64,000 nucleotides of DNA. It comes from Spiroplasma sabaudiense Ar-1343. GTDB taxonomy: Bacteria > Bacillota_I > Bacilli_A > Mycoplasmatales > Mycoplasmataceae. The position numbers and the translations under genes are program-made. This document shows, piece after piece, positions 9,650 to 19,344 of this stretch (the stretch's first letter is position 1; every line of letters begins with the position of its first letter). Location of the stretch: contig NZ_CP006934.1 in assembly GCF_000565215.1 (NCBI RefSeq), forward strand, positions 744,001 through 808,000, given 5' to 3'. The notes under the pieces were generated by a model. It worked only from the letters and a program-made list of their open reading frames with translations. It did not search any database and was not told the origin of the DNA.

Positions 9650-11290
9650 TTATTCAATTCCGATAATAAAATCGTAAATTTCTTGGCCACCTTCAACGAT
9701 TTCATATTCAACATCAAAATTTTCATCTAAAAATTTTCTTAAATCATTAATGTCGTTGGCAGAAGCATCTGTACCTGAAAAAATTGTAAGAATCTCTGTT
9801 TTATTTGTAATGTTTTTACCAAGAACTTTTTCAAATACGGTTCTTGTTGATTCACCAGCAAAAACAATTTTACCATCAATCATTCCCAATTTTTGCCCTT
9901 CTTTAATTTTTATATTGTCAACTAGCGAATCTCTTGACGCTGTTGAAATCGAAAAACTAATTACCTCTTTAGAAACACGGTTCAAATTTGATTCATTTTT
10001 TCTTGGAGTTTCACTTGGGTCATAATTCAGGAACGCCACCATTCCTTGAGGAATTGTTTTGGTCGGAATAACAAAAACTTTGGATTTCTTTTCAAGCTCT
10101 TTGGCCTGTTTTGCTGCCATTATAACATTTGAGTTATTTGGTAAAATAAAAACATTTTTAGCATCAACAGATTCAATAGCTTTCATAAAGTCTGTTGTTG
10201 AAGGATTCATTTTAGAACCTCCGTTGATTACAAAATCAACATTCAGCTCTTTTTTAAAGTATTTACTTATTCCATCTGATGGAACAACTGCAATAGTTGC
10301 AAATTCATTAACTAAATTACGTTTGTTTTTGATTTGGGTGTGACTTACTGGTTTTGCGCCTTTTACTTGACGATCTGCTTGTAAGCTCATATTATCTACT
10401 TTAATTGAGTTAAAATCGCCAAATTGTTGTAAAAAAGTCAATACTTGTCCTGGATTCAGAGCATGGGTATGGATTTTTAAAATATCTTCATCTTTAACAG
10501 CAACAATTGAATTATTTCCATACTCAGACAGTTGTTGCCTTACGCTGTCAACCTTCATTTTTGAAATTCAATCAGATGTCAGCATTACAACAGCTTCTGT
10601 ACAATAACCAAATTCAGAATCTTCAATGTCCAAATCAAGATTCCCGCCTTCGTTGGTTTCTAGTTTTTTCTTACGAGAAATAGTTTTGTCTTTTACAATT
10701 ACACTTTGCATTCCCTCAAGAAATTTTAATAAACCATATCCACCACTATCAACAACTCCAACATCTTTTAAAGCTTGTAAAAGATTAGGGGTATTGTTAA
10801 GGGAAACTGTCGCAGCTTCAATAACTACATTTCAAAAATCTTTTTCTGAGATGCTGTCGTCTAATTTTTGAACAGCTTCACTAGTTTCTCTAATTACTGT
10901 CAAAATAGTTCCTTCAACTGGTTTCATTACAGCAGAATATGCAACTTCTTGAGCTTGAGAGAAACATTTTTTTCAGGTCGCTACATCTAAATCTTCTGCA
11001 TTTTCCATTCCTTTTGAAAAACCTTTCATGATTTGAGAAAAGATAACTCCTGAGTTACCTCGAGCTCCCATTATTAAACCACGAGAAAATTTTTGCATTA
11101 ATTGGCGAAAATCTTTAAATTCTGATTTGTTAATTTCTGAATAAGCATTTGTTAATGTTAAATTCATATTAGTTCCGGTATCCCCATCTGGTACAGGAAA
11201 GACATTTAATTTATCTATATATGGATAATTGTTATATAGATTATTTGCACCACTACTTATCATAGTTTTTAGCATTTTTACATTCTTCAT
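9650..11290 (-). CDS. fakA: Fatty acid kinase FakA (DAK2 domain, YloV family)
   Basis: ATP-dependent kinase, 546 aa, that phosphorylates a fatty acid carried by a FakB (DegV) protein. The N-terminal DAK2/DhaL domain (about 1-200) has the nucleotide and Mg site NVFPVPDGDTGTNMNLT near residue 30, the ARGNSG loop near 82, and VVDSGGYGLL near 175. A middle domain and a C-terminal DegV-like domain follow, as in Staphylococcus FakA. TGA-Trp codons occur near residues 106 and 243. The start is ATG at 11290, preceded by AAGGTG; a GTG three codons upstream overlaps that site. It follows the Asp23-family gene, as in Bacillus yloU-yloV. Its likely partners are the two DegV proteins at 60.5-62.2 kb. Confidence 0.94.
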
Positions 11291-11353
11291 TTTAATCACC
11301 TTAAGTTTCTCTAAATTAAAAATATTTTTTTCAAATTGAAAATTAAAAAGTTG

Positions 11354-11671
11354 TTATTTGGCTAAATCGTCAACAGCAACATCAACATAATAACTATTAG
11401 TGAAATTTGAGAGTTTTTCCAACTCATATTTAACACGAATTTGAACTTCAGTAACAACGTCTTTTATGTTGACACCATTCATTAGTATTATGTGAATTTT
11501 TAATCTATGTATTTTTTCGGTGATCGATATTTCAATAGCTTTATCAATCGAGGTTGTTGCGTTAACAACTCCGCTTTCCTTATCAACCTCTGCAAAAGAC
11601 ATTAATCCAGGAATTGTTATAACAGCCTCTCTGATAACTTTTAAAGTACCCTCATTCATCAAATTATTCAT
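11354..11671 (-). CDS. Asp23/YloU family protein
   Basis: Small cytoplasmic protein of 105 aa in the Asp23/Gls24 (DUF322) family. The pattern VIREAVITIPGLMSFAEV followed by two beta-strand segments (AIEISITEKIHRLKIHIILMNGVNIKDVVTEVQIRVKYELE) is typical. Function in mollicutes is unknown; in Firmicutes relatives are linked to envelope stress. It starts at ATG 11671 after GGTGGTGAG and lies 63 bases upstream of fakA, the same order as yloU-yloV in Bacillus, so the pair is probably an operon. Confidence 0.9.
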   Translation of the reverse strand: MNNLMNEGTLKVIREAVITIPGLMSFAEVDKESGVVNATTSIDKAIEISITEKIHRLKIHIILMNGVNIKDVVTEVQIRVKYELEKLSNFTNSYYVDVAVDDLAK

Positions 11672-11783
11672 AAACTCACCACCAATTATATCAAAAAAAA
11701 TTAAATGTGTTAAACTTTTAACAATATTTTTTTTGATTTATAAATATATATTACTACATTTTTAAATTATTTATAAAAAATTA

Positions 11784-11812
11784 TTGTAATTATTTATCAT
11801 ATCTTGTATTAT
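11784..11812 (+). promoter_or_regulatory. Probable promoter of rpmB
   Basis: TTGTAA (11784-11789) and TATTAT (11807-11812) are separated by 17 bases and lie 24 bases before the rpmB start. Spacing and sequence fit a sigma-A promoter. Confidence 0.6.
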
Positions 11813-11835
11813 ATATTAGTCGTGAGGTGAATAAT

Positions 11836-12033
11836 ATGGCAAGAAAAGATAGTTTGACCGGAAAAGGTCCTCTTTCAGGTAATAAAAGATCACATGCTTT
11901 AAATGCAACTAGAAGAAAATGAAATCTGAACCTTCAAAAAGTAAGGGTAATGGACGAAAAAGGAACTATGATTACATTAAAAGTTTCTGCTAGAACCTTA
12001 AGAACCTTGAAAAAAAACGAAAAAATCGTTTAA
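11836..12033 (+). CDS. rpmB: 50S ribosomal protein L28
   Basis: 65-aa ribosomal protein L28. The read-through starts [20 protein letters not shown] and continues [18 protein letters not shown], with one TGA-encoded Trp; this matches the L28 core. A GAGGTG ribosome site precedes ATG at 11836. It stands alone on the plus strand within an otherwise minus block, opposite to the Asp23-family gene, the same divergent arrangement seen at Bacillus rpmB-yloU. A terminator follows directly. Confidence 0.96.
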
Positions 12034-12038
12034 TATGA

Positions 12039-12064
12039 GCCAACTTAAAAGGTTGGTTTTTTTA
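12039..12064 (+). terminator. Terminator after rpmB
   Basis: CCAACT and GGTTGG form a six-pair stem (last pair wobble) with a short A-rich loop, followed by seven T, beginning 5 bases past the rpmB stop. Confidence 0.85.
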
Positions 12065-12121
12065 TTAATAGAACTTGTTAAAAGATTAATTTTATTAAAA
12101 ATCATAAAATAAGGATTTTCT

Positions 12122-12130
12122 TGTTATAAT
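12122..12130 (+). promoter_or_regulatory. Extended -10 promoter of tRNA-Leu
   Basis: TGTTATAAT matches an extended -10 (TGnTATAAT) and ends 12 bases before the tRNA. No clear -35 box is visible. Confidence 0.6.
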
Positions 12131-12142
12131 TATCAAGTAAAT

Positions 12143-12227
12143 GCCCTCTTGGCGGAATTGGTAGACGCAGCAGACTCAAAATCTGCCGAGGTAACTTGTA
12201 TCGGTTCGACTCCGATAGAGGGCACCA
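12143..12227 (+). tRNA. tRNA-Leu(CAA)
   Basis: 85-base class II tRNA. The acceptor arms GCCCTCT and AGAGGGC pair, the anticodon stem GCAGA/TCTGC encloses loop CTCAAAA giving anticodon CAA (UUG codons), a variable arm follows, the T loop is GGTTCGACTCC, and CCA is encoded. It has its own promoter and terminator. Confidence 0.97.
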
Positions 12228-12240
12228 TTTAATATGAATA

Positions 12241-12282
12241 AATAAATAAAAACTTCTTTTTTAAAAGAAGTTTTTATTTATT
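12241..12282. terminator. Bidirectional terminator between tRNA-Leu and thiN
   Basis: Perfect inverted repeat of 20-base arms (12241-12260 and 12263-12282) around a two-base loop, with A- and T-runs on both sides. It terminates the tRNA on plus and thiN on minus; the thiN stop codon lies within the right arm. Confidence 0.9.
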
Positions 12283-12895
12283 TAGTTAATATCATGCATA
12301 TATCTTCATCACTTTCAATGGCACCATCAACATAAGGCACAAAGCAATTTGAAATTGCCGCGAGACTATATGGTTCTAAAGATAAATTTTTGGCTTCGTA
12401 CTTTAAATTTTCAATATTAACTTTTGTTGGGCAATTTGCAACAAAAGAAATGTAAGTATAATCTTGATATTTTTCAAATGAAATAATATTTTTACCCTTT
12501 TTTAGTAATAAGATTAGACTTTTATCTGACAAGATGCGAACACCATATTTAAATGCAAAGTTCAGGCTAGCAAGATTCATATCGTGTCTTATCGTTGGAT
12601 TGGCAAGATATAAAATATCAGAATATCCTTCTTTCATGGCTCACAAAATTGCAACTTCCCCATCTATTAAGTCTTTTTCGGGGTTCAAGATTTCTATTTT
12701 ATTTGCTTTGGATTTTATGACTTCTAATTCCTCGCTACTTACATGGTCAAAATCTGCAATAGCTAAGTCAACTGGAATATTTTTGTTTATTAAATCAAAA
12801 CAACCCCGTTCAACTCCAATGAAAAAAGCATTTTTGAAATTTTTTAGAGGGATTTGATTTTCATTTGTAACGATAATGGCATTTTTAGTTATCAT
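12278..12895 (-). CDS. thiN: Thiamine pyrophosphokinase
   Basis: 205-aa enzyme that transfers pyrophosphate from ATP to thiamine to make the cofactor TPP. The family motif with paired aspartates is IADFDHVSSEE near residue 45, and a second acidic motif EKDLIDGEVA near residue 72 matches the usual E-K-D-x-T-D region, with Ile in place of Thr. The C-terminal beta domain (about 135-205) is present. One TGA encodes Trp near residue 85. The start at 12895 overlaps the end of rpe by 11 bases. rsgA-rpe-thiN is the conserved Firmicute order (yloQ-rpe-yloS). Confidence 0.9.
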
Positions 12896-13562
12896 CTTTT
12901 TTTAGTATCTCCAAACGTTCTTGAATGTCTTTTTGACCAAATAAGTAGCTACCAGCCACAATCATATCAACTCCTGCTTTTTTAACTAGTTCTGCAGTTT
13001 GTGAATTTATGCCTCCATCAACTTCAATTGTCAAAGATAATTTTTTTTCATTAATAATTTTTTTTAAGCATGAAATATTTGTTAAGGCGTTGCTTTCAAA
13101 TTTTTGACCTCCAAAACCCGGGAAAACACTCATTACTAGAACATTGTCTAAAATTGATAAGTAGTCTTTAATTTCCTCAACTGTTTTATCCGGGTTAATC
13201 GCAAGACTAGCTTTAATTTTGTTATCTTTACAAATTTTTACAAATTCCTTAATTTCTAAGTCATTCAGTGCTTCAAAATGCATTGTCATCATTGCTGGCT
13301 TGCATTCAATAAATGGCATCAAAAAATCTATTAGCTTTGGCTGTTTATTTTTTATCATAAAATGAATGTCAATTTTTAAATCAATATTGCTAATAATATC
13401 TTTTAAAATTTTAGGACCAAAAGTTAAATTAGGTACAAAATCAAAATCCATTACATCATAGTGTATTCACTCGACTTTAAGTTCTTTTAATTGGGTTAGT
13501 TCGGTTTTTAAATCTCAAAAATTTGCACTTAAAACACTGGGAGCAATTATATATTTTTTCAT
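12885..13562 (-). CDS. rpe: Ribulose-phosphate 3-epimerase
   Basis: 225-aa TIM-barrel enzyme of the pentose phosphate pathway converting ribulose-5-phosphate to xylulose-5-phosphate. Motifs: APSVLSANF at the N-terminus, HYDVMDFDFVPN near residue 35 (metal and catalytic Asp), MTMHFEA, VMSVFPGFGGQKF near 137, and VDGGINSQTA near 172. TGA encodes Trp twice in the first 33 residues. ATG at 13562 shares one base with the rsgA stop (TAATG), so translation is coupled. Confidence 0.97.
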
Positions 13563-14467
13563 TAAAATTTTTTTCTACTTTCTATTTTTTTGATTTCTTC
13601 TATCATTTTTAAATAATCATTGTAAATAAATTCGGGAAAATCTCGTAACTCAACACTTCTTTTTATAAAACATTGCGGCGATGATTCAATATGAAGGCAG
13701 TCCCTAAACTTACATTTTCCCAAATTATCTTTAAAAAATTGATAACTTTGAGATAGTTCGGTTTGTGAAACATTATCTAATTCAAATGACGAAAAACCCG
13801 GAGTGTCGCCAATGTAGCCATTGTTAACAAAAAAAAGTTCATTTTTGGTAGTTGTGTGTCGTCCGCGATTCAAAGCCTTCGAGATTTCTTGAGTTTTTTC
13901 AGAAAGTCCTGGTATTAAGTGGTTTAGTGTTGTTGACTTACCAGCGCCTGTTTGACCAGTAAAAACCGAGATTTTATTTTTTAAAATATTTTTAAAAGCT
14001 TCTCAATTATCATTGGTTTCAACTTTATTATTTATAAGAAAACTATCATAACCAAGTTTTTTATAACCTTGAATTTCTTTTAAAAATTCATGGTCATGTG
14101 GTATTAAATCTGTTTTAGTAAATGCGAGAATTGGCTTTATTTCCAAAATTTCGACAAAAGCTAAATACTTATTTAATATATAACTAGCAAAATCGGGATT
14201 TGAAACTGATGTAACTATTACAACTTGATCGATATTTGCGATTCTTGGGCGCTTTAGCTCGTTTCTTCGTTTTTGAATTCCTGTTATTGATCCCTTTTTG
14301 TTGACTCCATCAAGAATTTCAAAAAAAGCTAAATCTCCAACCGTTAATTTAATCTGTTGATGCCTTAATGATCCAATTGCCTTACACTCAAAAACTTCAT
14401 TTTCAAATAAAACGTAGCAATATTCACTAACTATTTTTAAAATTAATCCTTGCAAATTTGAATCCAA
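13562..14467 (-). CDS. rsgA: Ribosome small subunit-dependent GTPase RsgA
   Basis: 301-aa circularly permuted GTPase that helps mature the 30S subunit. An N-terminal OB-fold (about 1-70) precedes the G domain in permuted order: TKTD (G4) near residue 116, Walker A GQTGAGKST near 170, the switch segment GRHTTT near 200, and DTPGFSSFE (G3) near 215. The C-terminal zinc-binding pattern C-x4-C-x-H-x6-C (CKFRDCLHIESSPQC) is intact. One TGA encodes Trp. It is preceded by a terminator behind the kinase gene and coupled to rpe. Confidence 0.96.
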
Positions 14468-14510
14468 CTTCTTTCCCTCTTTATTATAAATTGATTTAGC
14501 AATTTTTAAA

Positions 14511-14541
14511 TAAAAAAAACTAATTAGAAAAAATTAGTTTT
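14511..14541 (-). terminator. Terminator between the Ser/Thr kinase gene and rsgA
   Basis: AAACTAATT (14517-14525) and AATTAGTTT (14532-14540) form a hairpin followed on the minus strand by eight T, overlapping the kinase stop codon (14540-14542). It lies 43 bases before the rsgA start and so probably attenuates rather than isolates rsgA. Confidence 0.75.
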
Positions 14542-15565
14542 AAACAAATAAAATAATTAAAACCAAACCTAAAATCAACATTAACATTACAACGCAGTAT
14601 ATTGCAATAAAATGAGGTTTTAAAAACCTTGGCATTCTGTCATAGTTATTCCCTATTTTTATAGATTTTTTAGCAGATTTTGAATTTTTTAGATTTACCA
14701 CTCTTTTTGAGTTTCATGGCTTTGTTTTTTCTGTTGAATCATTTGAGATTTTTAATAATTCATCTCTAAAGGCTTGCATATTTTTGTACCTATCAACAGG
14801 ATTTTTCTCAATTGATCTTAAAATTAAATTATTTAGAGCCATCGGAATATTCTTGTCTACCATTATTGGCGGGGTTGGGATTTCCTTGACGTGTTTTGCT
14901 GCAATAATTTCTGGAGTTTTTCCTATAAAAGGAGCTTGTCCAACCGTCAATTCATAAAGCATTATTCCCAAAGAATACATATCGCTCAAAGGAGTTGGTT
15001 TTTGGTGAGCAATAATTTCTGGGGGCATATATTTGGGAGTCCCAATTGCTTTTGAAGATTCTTGATTTTCTTGTTCCATCATTATTGAAATTCCAAAGTC
15101 ACCCAGTTTTACTTGGCCTGACTTGGTTAAAAGAACATTATCGGGTTTAATATCTCTATGAACAATTCCAATTTCGTGAGCTTCAATTAAAGCATTACTT
15201 ATTTGCCCAAAGTAATGTTTTAGTTCAGGTAATGTCATTGGTCCAAAATCCAAAAGTCTATCTTTTAGTGTTCCACCATTTACCAATTCTAAGACAATAA
15301 ATCAATCAGTTCCATTTTGAATAACATCGTACAGTTTAACAACATAAGGGTTTTGACCTAATTTAGCAAAGGCTTCCTTTTCAATATCAAAACGCATTTG
15401 GGCAGTATCTTTAACTACCATTGCTTCAGCAATTGCTTTAACAGCAACTCGCTCATGTGTTCAGACATCCTCTGCTTCAAAAACCGAAGCCATTCCGCCT
15501 TTACCAATCGGTTTTACTACATTGTATCTTCCTGCAATTAGGTCACCTTTTTTATATTCCTTCAT
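14540..15565 (-). CDS. prkC: Membrane-anchored Ser/Thr protein kinase (PrkC/PknB type, no PASTA domains)
   Basis: 341-aa Hanks-type kinase. Glycine loop GKGGMASVFE (residues 21-30), catalytic Lys43 in VAVKAI, HRDIKPDN (136-143), DFGIS (156-160) and APE-equivalent MPPE near 180 are all present, so it should be active. A short linker rich in Lys and Ser follows the kinase domain, and one membrane helix (about 317-340) ends the protein. The extracellular PASTA repeats of Firmicute PrkC are absent. Start ATG at 15565 follows TTGGAGG. It is downstream of the PP2C phosphatase, the usual antagonistic pair, with a hairpin in between. Confidence 0.95.
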
Positions 15566-15591
15566 GAAAACCTCCAATACATTAATAATAA

Positions 15592-15618
15592 CAAAAAAGT
15601 AGAATTATTATTCTACTT
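15592..15618 (-). terminator. Hairpin with T-run overlapping the phosphatase stop codon
   Basis: AAGTAGAAT (15597-15605) and ATTCTACTT (15610-15618) pair around a four-base loop and are followed on the minus strand by six T. The phosphatase TAA stop (15608-15610) lies in the hairpin, which stands 27 bases before the kinase start, so it may attenuate the kinase relative to the phosphatase. Confidence 0.7.
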
Positions 15619-16366
15619 CAATAATTAATATTGATAAATTATCTGTTGACATATTGTCTTTGGCATCGTTAATGATTAAGCTTGCTTTGTCTTTCAATTT
15701 TTGTTTCTTGTTCATTAATGTACTTATTACTATGTCTTCATCCATATAATCATGAACTCCATCAGTTGTTAAAATATATATCCCCTCAGGATCTTCGATA
15801 AAATAAGTATCAATTCTTAAGGTTTTGGCTGGACCCAGAGCACTTGTTAAAACCTTTCAAAAAGTAACTTCTGTTGCTTTATCATACATTCCACTCATTT
15901 GAATATCTTTTCTTTCAGCTTCAGGGGTTGAATTTCATAGATTCTGGTCTTGAGACACTTGAAATAGTCGTTCATCAACAACCTTGTAAGTTCTTGAATC
16001 ACCAACATTAATAACATATGCAGAATTATTTGCATATAAAATTGCTGTTAAAGTTGTTCCCATATCTTTTGTTGTTAAATCTTGATCAGCATAATCAATC
16101 ATATCATTTAAAATATCTGTTACTGAATTTCTTAATCAACGGTTAATTTGACCATTATCCATTCCTTCAAAATTATGTGCCATGAATAACTTGCCAAATT
16201 TATCAACCGCCATTTTGCTAGCAATTTCTCCGTGAGCATGACCACCCATCCCATCGCACACTATTCCAAATGCTTGACCTTTATTATTTTCAAAAAAATC
16301 CAAGTTATCTTGATTCATTTTTCTATAATTACCGATATCTGTCAATTTTGTGTATTTAAATTTCAT
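15608..16366 (-). CDS. prpC: PP2C-family Ser/Thr phosphatase
   Basis: 252-aa metal-dependent phosphatase, partner of the adjacent kinase. PP2C motifs: GNYRKMNQDN near residue 12, the metal-binding CDGMGGHAHGE near 38-48, MGTTLTAI near 100, VGDSRTYK near 118, and the late LTTDGVHDYM and DNMSTDNLS motifs. Three TGA codons encode Trp. ATG at 16366 shares one base with the rlmN stop (TAATG). rlmN-prpC-prkC matches the Bacillus yloN-prpC-prkC order. Confidence 0.96.
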
Positions 16367-17424
16367 TACTTAATAATCCCTTCTCGAATAGCTCTTAGTT
16401 GTCCACAAGCAGCATCTATATCTGCACCGAATTCTTTTCTAACAATGCAATTTATTTTTTTTGATTTTAGTGCCTTAAAGAAACTGTCAATGTTTGTGGA
16501 TTTTCTAAAAGGGTTTTCCCTGACCTCATTATAAGGAATTAAATTTACATAGGCATTTTTTCCTCTTATTAGTTGGGCTAATTGATGGGCGTTCTCAACC
16601 GAATCGTTCACATTATCAATTAAAATGTACTCAAAAGTTATTCTTCTATTAGTCTTTTCAATGTAATAGTCAACTGCTTCCATTAATTTTTCTAAAGGGA
16701 AAGCTTTGTTTATTGGCATAATTGAATTTCTAATTGCATCATTTGGAGCATGCAAAGAGATGGCTAAGTTTGCTTGAAGTTGTAAATCTGCAAATGCTTT
16801 AATTTTTGGTACAAGCCCGCATGTAGAGACCGTAATGTGTCTAGCTCCAATCCCAAATGCTTTTGGAGAATTTAAAATTTCAATAAAATCTAGTGTGTTT
16901 TGATAATTATCCAGCGGCTCACCAATTCCCATAACAACAATATGGCTTACACGACTTTTAGGATTTTTATCATCCCCTGAATATTTTTTTCTCAAATACT
17001 GATTAACATAATATACTTGGGCAATTATTTCATCTACCTCAAGATTTCTTATTTTTTTAATAATTCCTGATGCGCAAAAAGTACATCCCATATTACATCC
17101 GACCTGAGTCGTAACGCAAACTGATTGGCCATAACTTTGAGGCATTAATACAGTTTCAATTGTTTTGTTATCGTTTAGTTTAAAAAGAAATTTCACAGTT
17201 CCATCAGCTGATTCCTGGCAGATTAATTGTGTTAGCAAATTATTTGAAAAATTATTTTTTAAAAAATCTCTAAGTGATAAGCTTAGATTTGTCATTTTCG
17301 AAAAATCCAACTCATTTTTATGATATATTCACTCAAAAATTTGGTCGGCATTAAACTTTTTAAAATTATTTTCAGCAAGCAATTCTTGCAACTTTGTATT
17401 AGTGTATCTTAAAATATTATTCAT
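16366..17424 (-). CDS. rlmN: 23S rRNA (adenine-2503-C2)-methyltransferase RlmN
   Basis: 352-aa radical-SAM methyltransferase of A2503 in 23S rRNA and A37 in some tRNAs. The iron-sulfur motif C-x3-C-x2-C reads GCNMGCTFCAS near residue 113-123; VVMGIGEPLDNYQN near 165 and STCGLVPKI near 203 follow, and the late catalytic Cys lies in AACGQLR near 342. The start at 17424 (MNNILRYTNTKL) follows an AGGAG ribosome site. One TGA-Trp occurs near residue 30. First gene of rlmN-prpC-prkC. Confidence 0.97.
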
Positions 17425-17482
17425 TGCAAAAAATCTCCTAATTAATTATATCATAAATAAATTATTAGAAAATGGTAAATGT

Positions 17483-19261
17483 TTAACCAACATCTAATTT
17501 AAGCATATCTATTTTATAAAAAAAGACAATTATTGCAAATTGTCCAAGGCATAATTTAAATCTTTTTTTCTTTAATGCAAATCATCCAATTGTTGAAGCA
17601 ACAATGACTATTCCAGCAACAGTTGAAGAAATAATTACAATAAGTAGATTTTTTTTCTTTTCAGAGCCTAATTTATTGTCGGAAATTTTAAAATCGAATT
17701 GTTTTTCTCCGCGTAACTTATCAGATTTACCAACAACATTTAATGATCTTATATTTTCGTCTACAGTTTTAGTTTTACCTTCCTCAACATAAAAGTCAAC
17801 ATCAGGAATAAAGGATTCGTTTGCAAAATTTTCTTTTAAAATTTCACAAACTTTGTTTATGAAATCGATTTTATTTAAATTACCTTTAAAAAGTAAATTA
17901 ATTTTTTCAAGTTTTAAATCACCCAAATTAAAAAATATCGTTTTTGAATCATCATGGTCTTTTTTTTCGGAACTAAAATCTTCAGAGCCTTCCTTAACAA
18001 CGCTATTAGAAACACCATCATTGATTTCATTTAAATTATCATTACTAGAATCTAGTTTTTGATTACTATTAGATTTTGAATTTTGGTCAGAATCTTTGAA
18101 ATTGATGCGATCTTGATTTTTGTCAGTGATTTTCTCACCATCTAGAAAGTCTTCTGTAACTTGATCTTTGGGGGTTTTTTCTAAATTTTCAATAGTTTTT
18201 TCTTTTAAGTCTTTATCAGGAATTAATTGTGAATTTATTTTAGAATCATTTTCTATTTTAGCATCAGAAGTTTCTTCTAAATTTATACTAGATTCTATAG
18301 TATCATCTTCATAATCTAAATTTAATTTTCAGTTTATTTGTCCCTCGTTTATAAAATCAGAATTTTTAATTTTAAATTTTGTGGGATTTAAAAATTGTGA
18401 TTTTCTATCAATAATAGATTTTTTAAAATCTTCATACGACATTTCGTTAAATTCAACTACTATTTCTGAATTATATTTTTTTATAAGCACAAGTTCAGTA
18501 ACTTTTTTGATTCCTTCATTGATGCCTTCATACATGTTATCAATTGTGTCATTAATTACAATTTCTTCCTCTAGATCCGAATATTTTTCTTTAGACAAAT
18601 CAATACGAGGATAAATCTTAGGATAACTAATTATGACTTTTTTAATTTTTAAAAAGGCGATTGAGCGGTTGTAGTGAGCTTTTTTTCAACCTTTTTTCAC
18701 AACACCAGCAGCCACAACTCCCTTAAGCAAGATTGCCGATTTTTTTATATCAAAATTATAGTCAAGTGTTGCGGTGGCCTCAACTGAATTTTGATTATTT
18801 CCGTGCTTTAAATTCAAATTTGCAATTTGCTTTTTTGATTTCAATTCGACATTTGCTGTAGTAGTTTTAATTTCAAGGGGTTTAATTTCATTATCGTGGT
18901 AAAAATTTCATGATAATTCACTAACCACTTTAACTTTGGCGTGATTCATTTGGTATTCACTCAAATAAATATCATTATTTTTCAAGTTTATTTCTTTAAG
19001 ATTTTCGTTTTCCTGAGTAATTATCTCGTTACTTAAAAATACCCCTGGAACATCAGCATAAGAATCGATAAAATCATTAGAACTAAGCAGTTCTTTATTA
19101 ATTGTTTCTGTTTGAGATTCTAGTTTATCTAAAAACCTTAAACTTCTGCTTTGTTTTAGTGATTTTGAGGGTTCAAGTATTTGGGAATTCTTGGCGGGGA
19201 TGATTGGAATTAATAACATTGGAAATAATAATAAAAATATTAGAGTAAGTTTCTTTTTCAT
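17483..19261 (-). CDS. Hypothetical surface protein with signal peptide and C-terminal membrane helix
   Basis: 592-aa protein I do not recognise. A clear signal peptide (MKKKLTLIFLLLFPMLLIPI) is followed by an extracellular-type region: a Lys/Asn-rich domain to about residue 310, a highly charged Ser/Asp/Lys linker (about 315-440) and a further small domain (about 445-530). A membrane helix near 548-570 (LLIVIISSTVAGIVIVAST), then basic FALKKKRFK, and a second hydrophobic stretch end the protein. There is no lipobox Cys. TGA-Trp codons join the segments in one frame. Start ATG at 19261 follows GAGGTG. It lies between rsmB and rlmN, which are normally adjacent in Firmicutes, so it is an insertion in a conserved operon. 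The ribosome site and upstream terminator suggest separate expression. Confidence 0.8.
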
Positions 19262-19302
19262 TTTGCACCTCGATTTACTTTCGTTGATTTTTTTGAAAAA
19301 AA

Positions 19303-19334
19303 CAAAAAAAACTCAAAATTTTGAGTTTTTTAAT
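19303..19334 (-). terminator. Terminator after rsmB
   Basis: A palindrome of AAAAAACTCAAAA and TTTTGAGTTTTTT, ending in a T-run on the minus strand, directly after the rsmB stop at 19345. Confidence 0.85.
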
Positions 19335-19344
19335 TAAAATTTTA

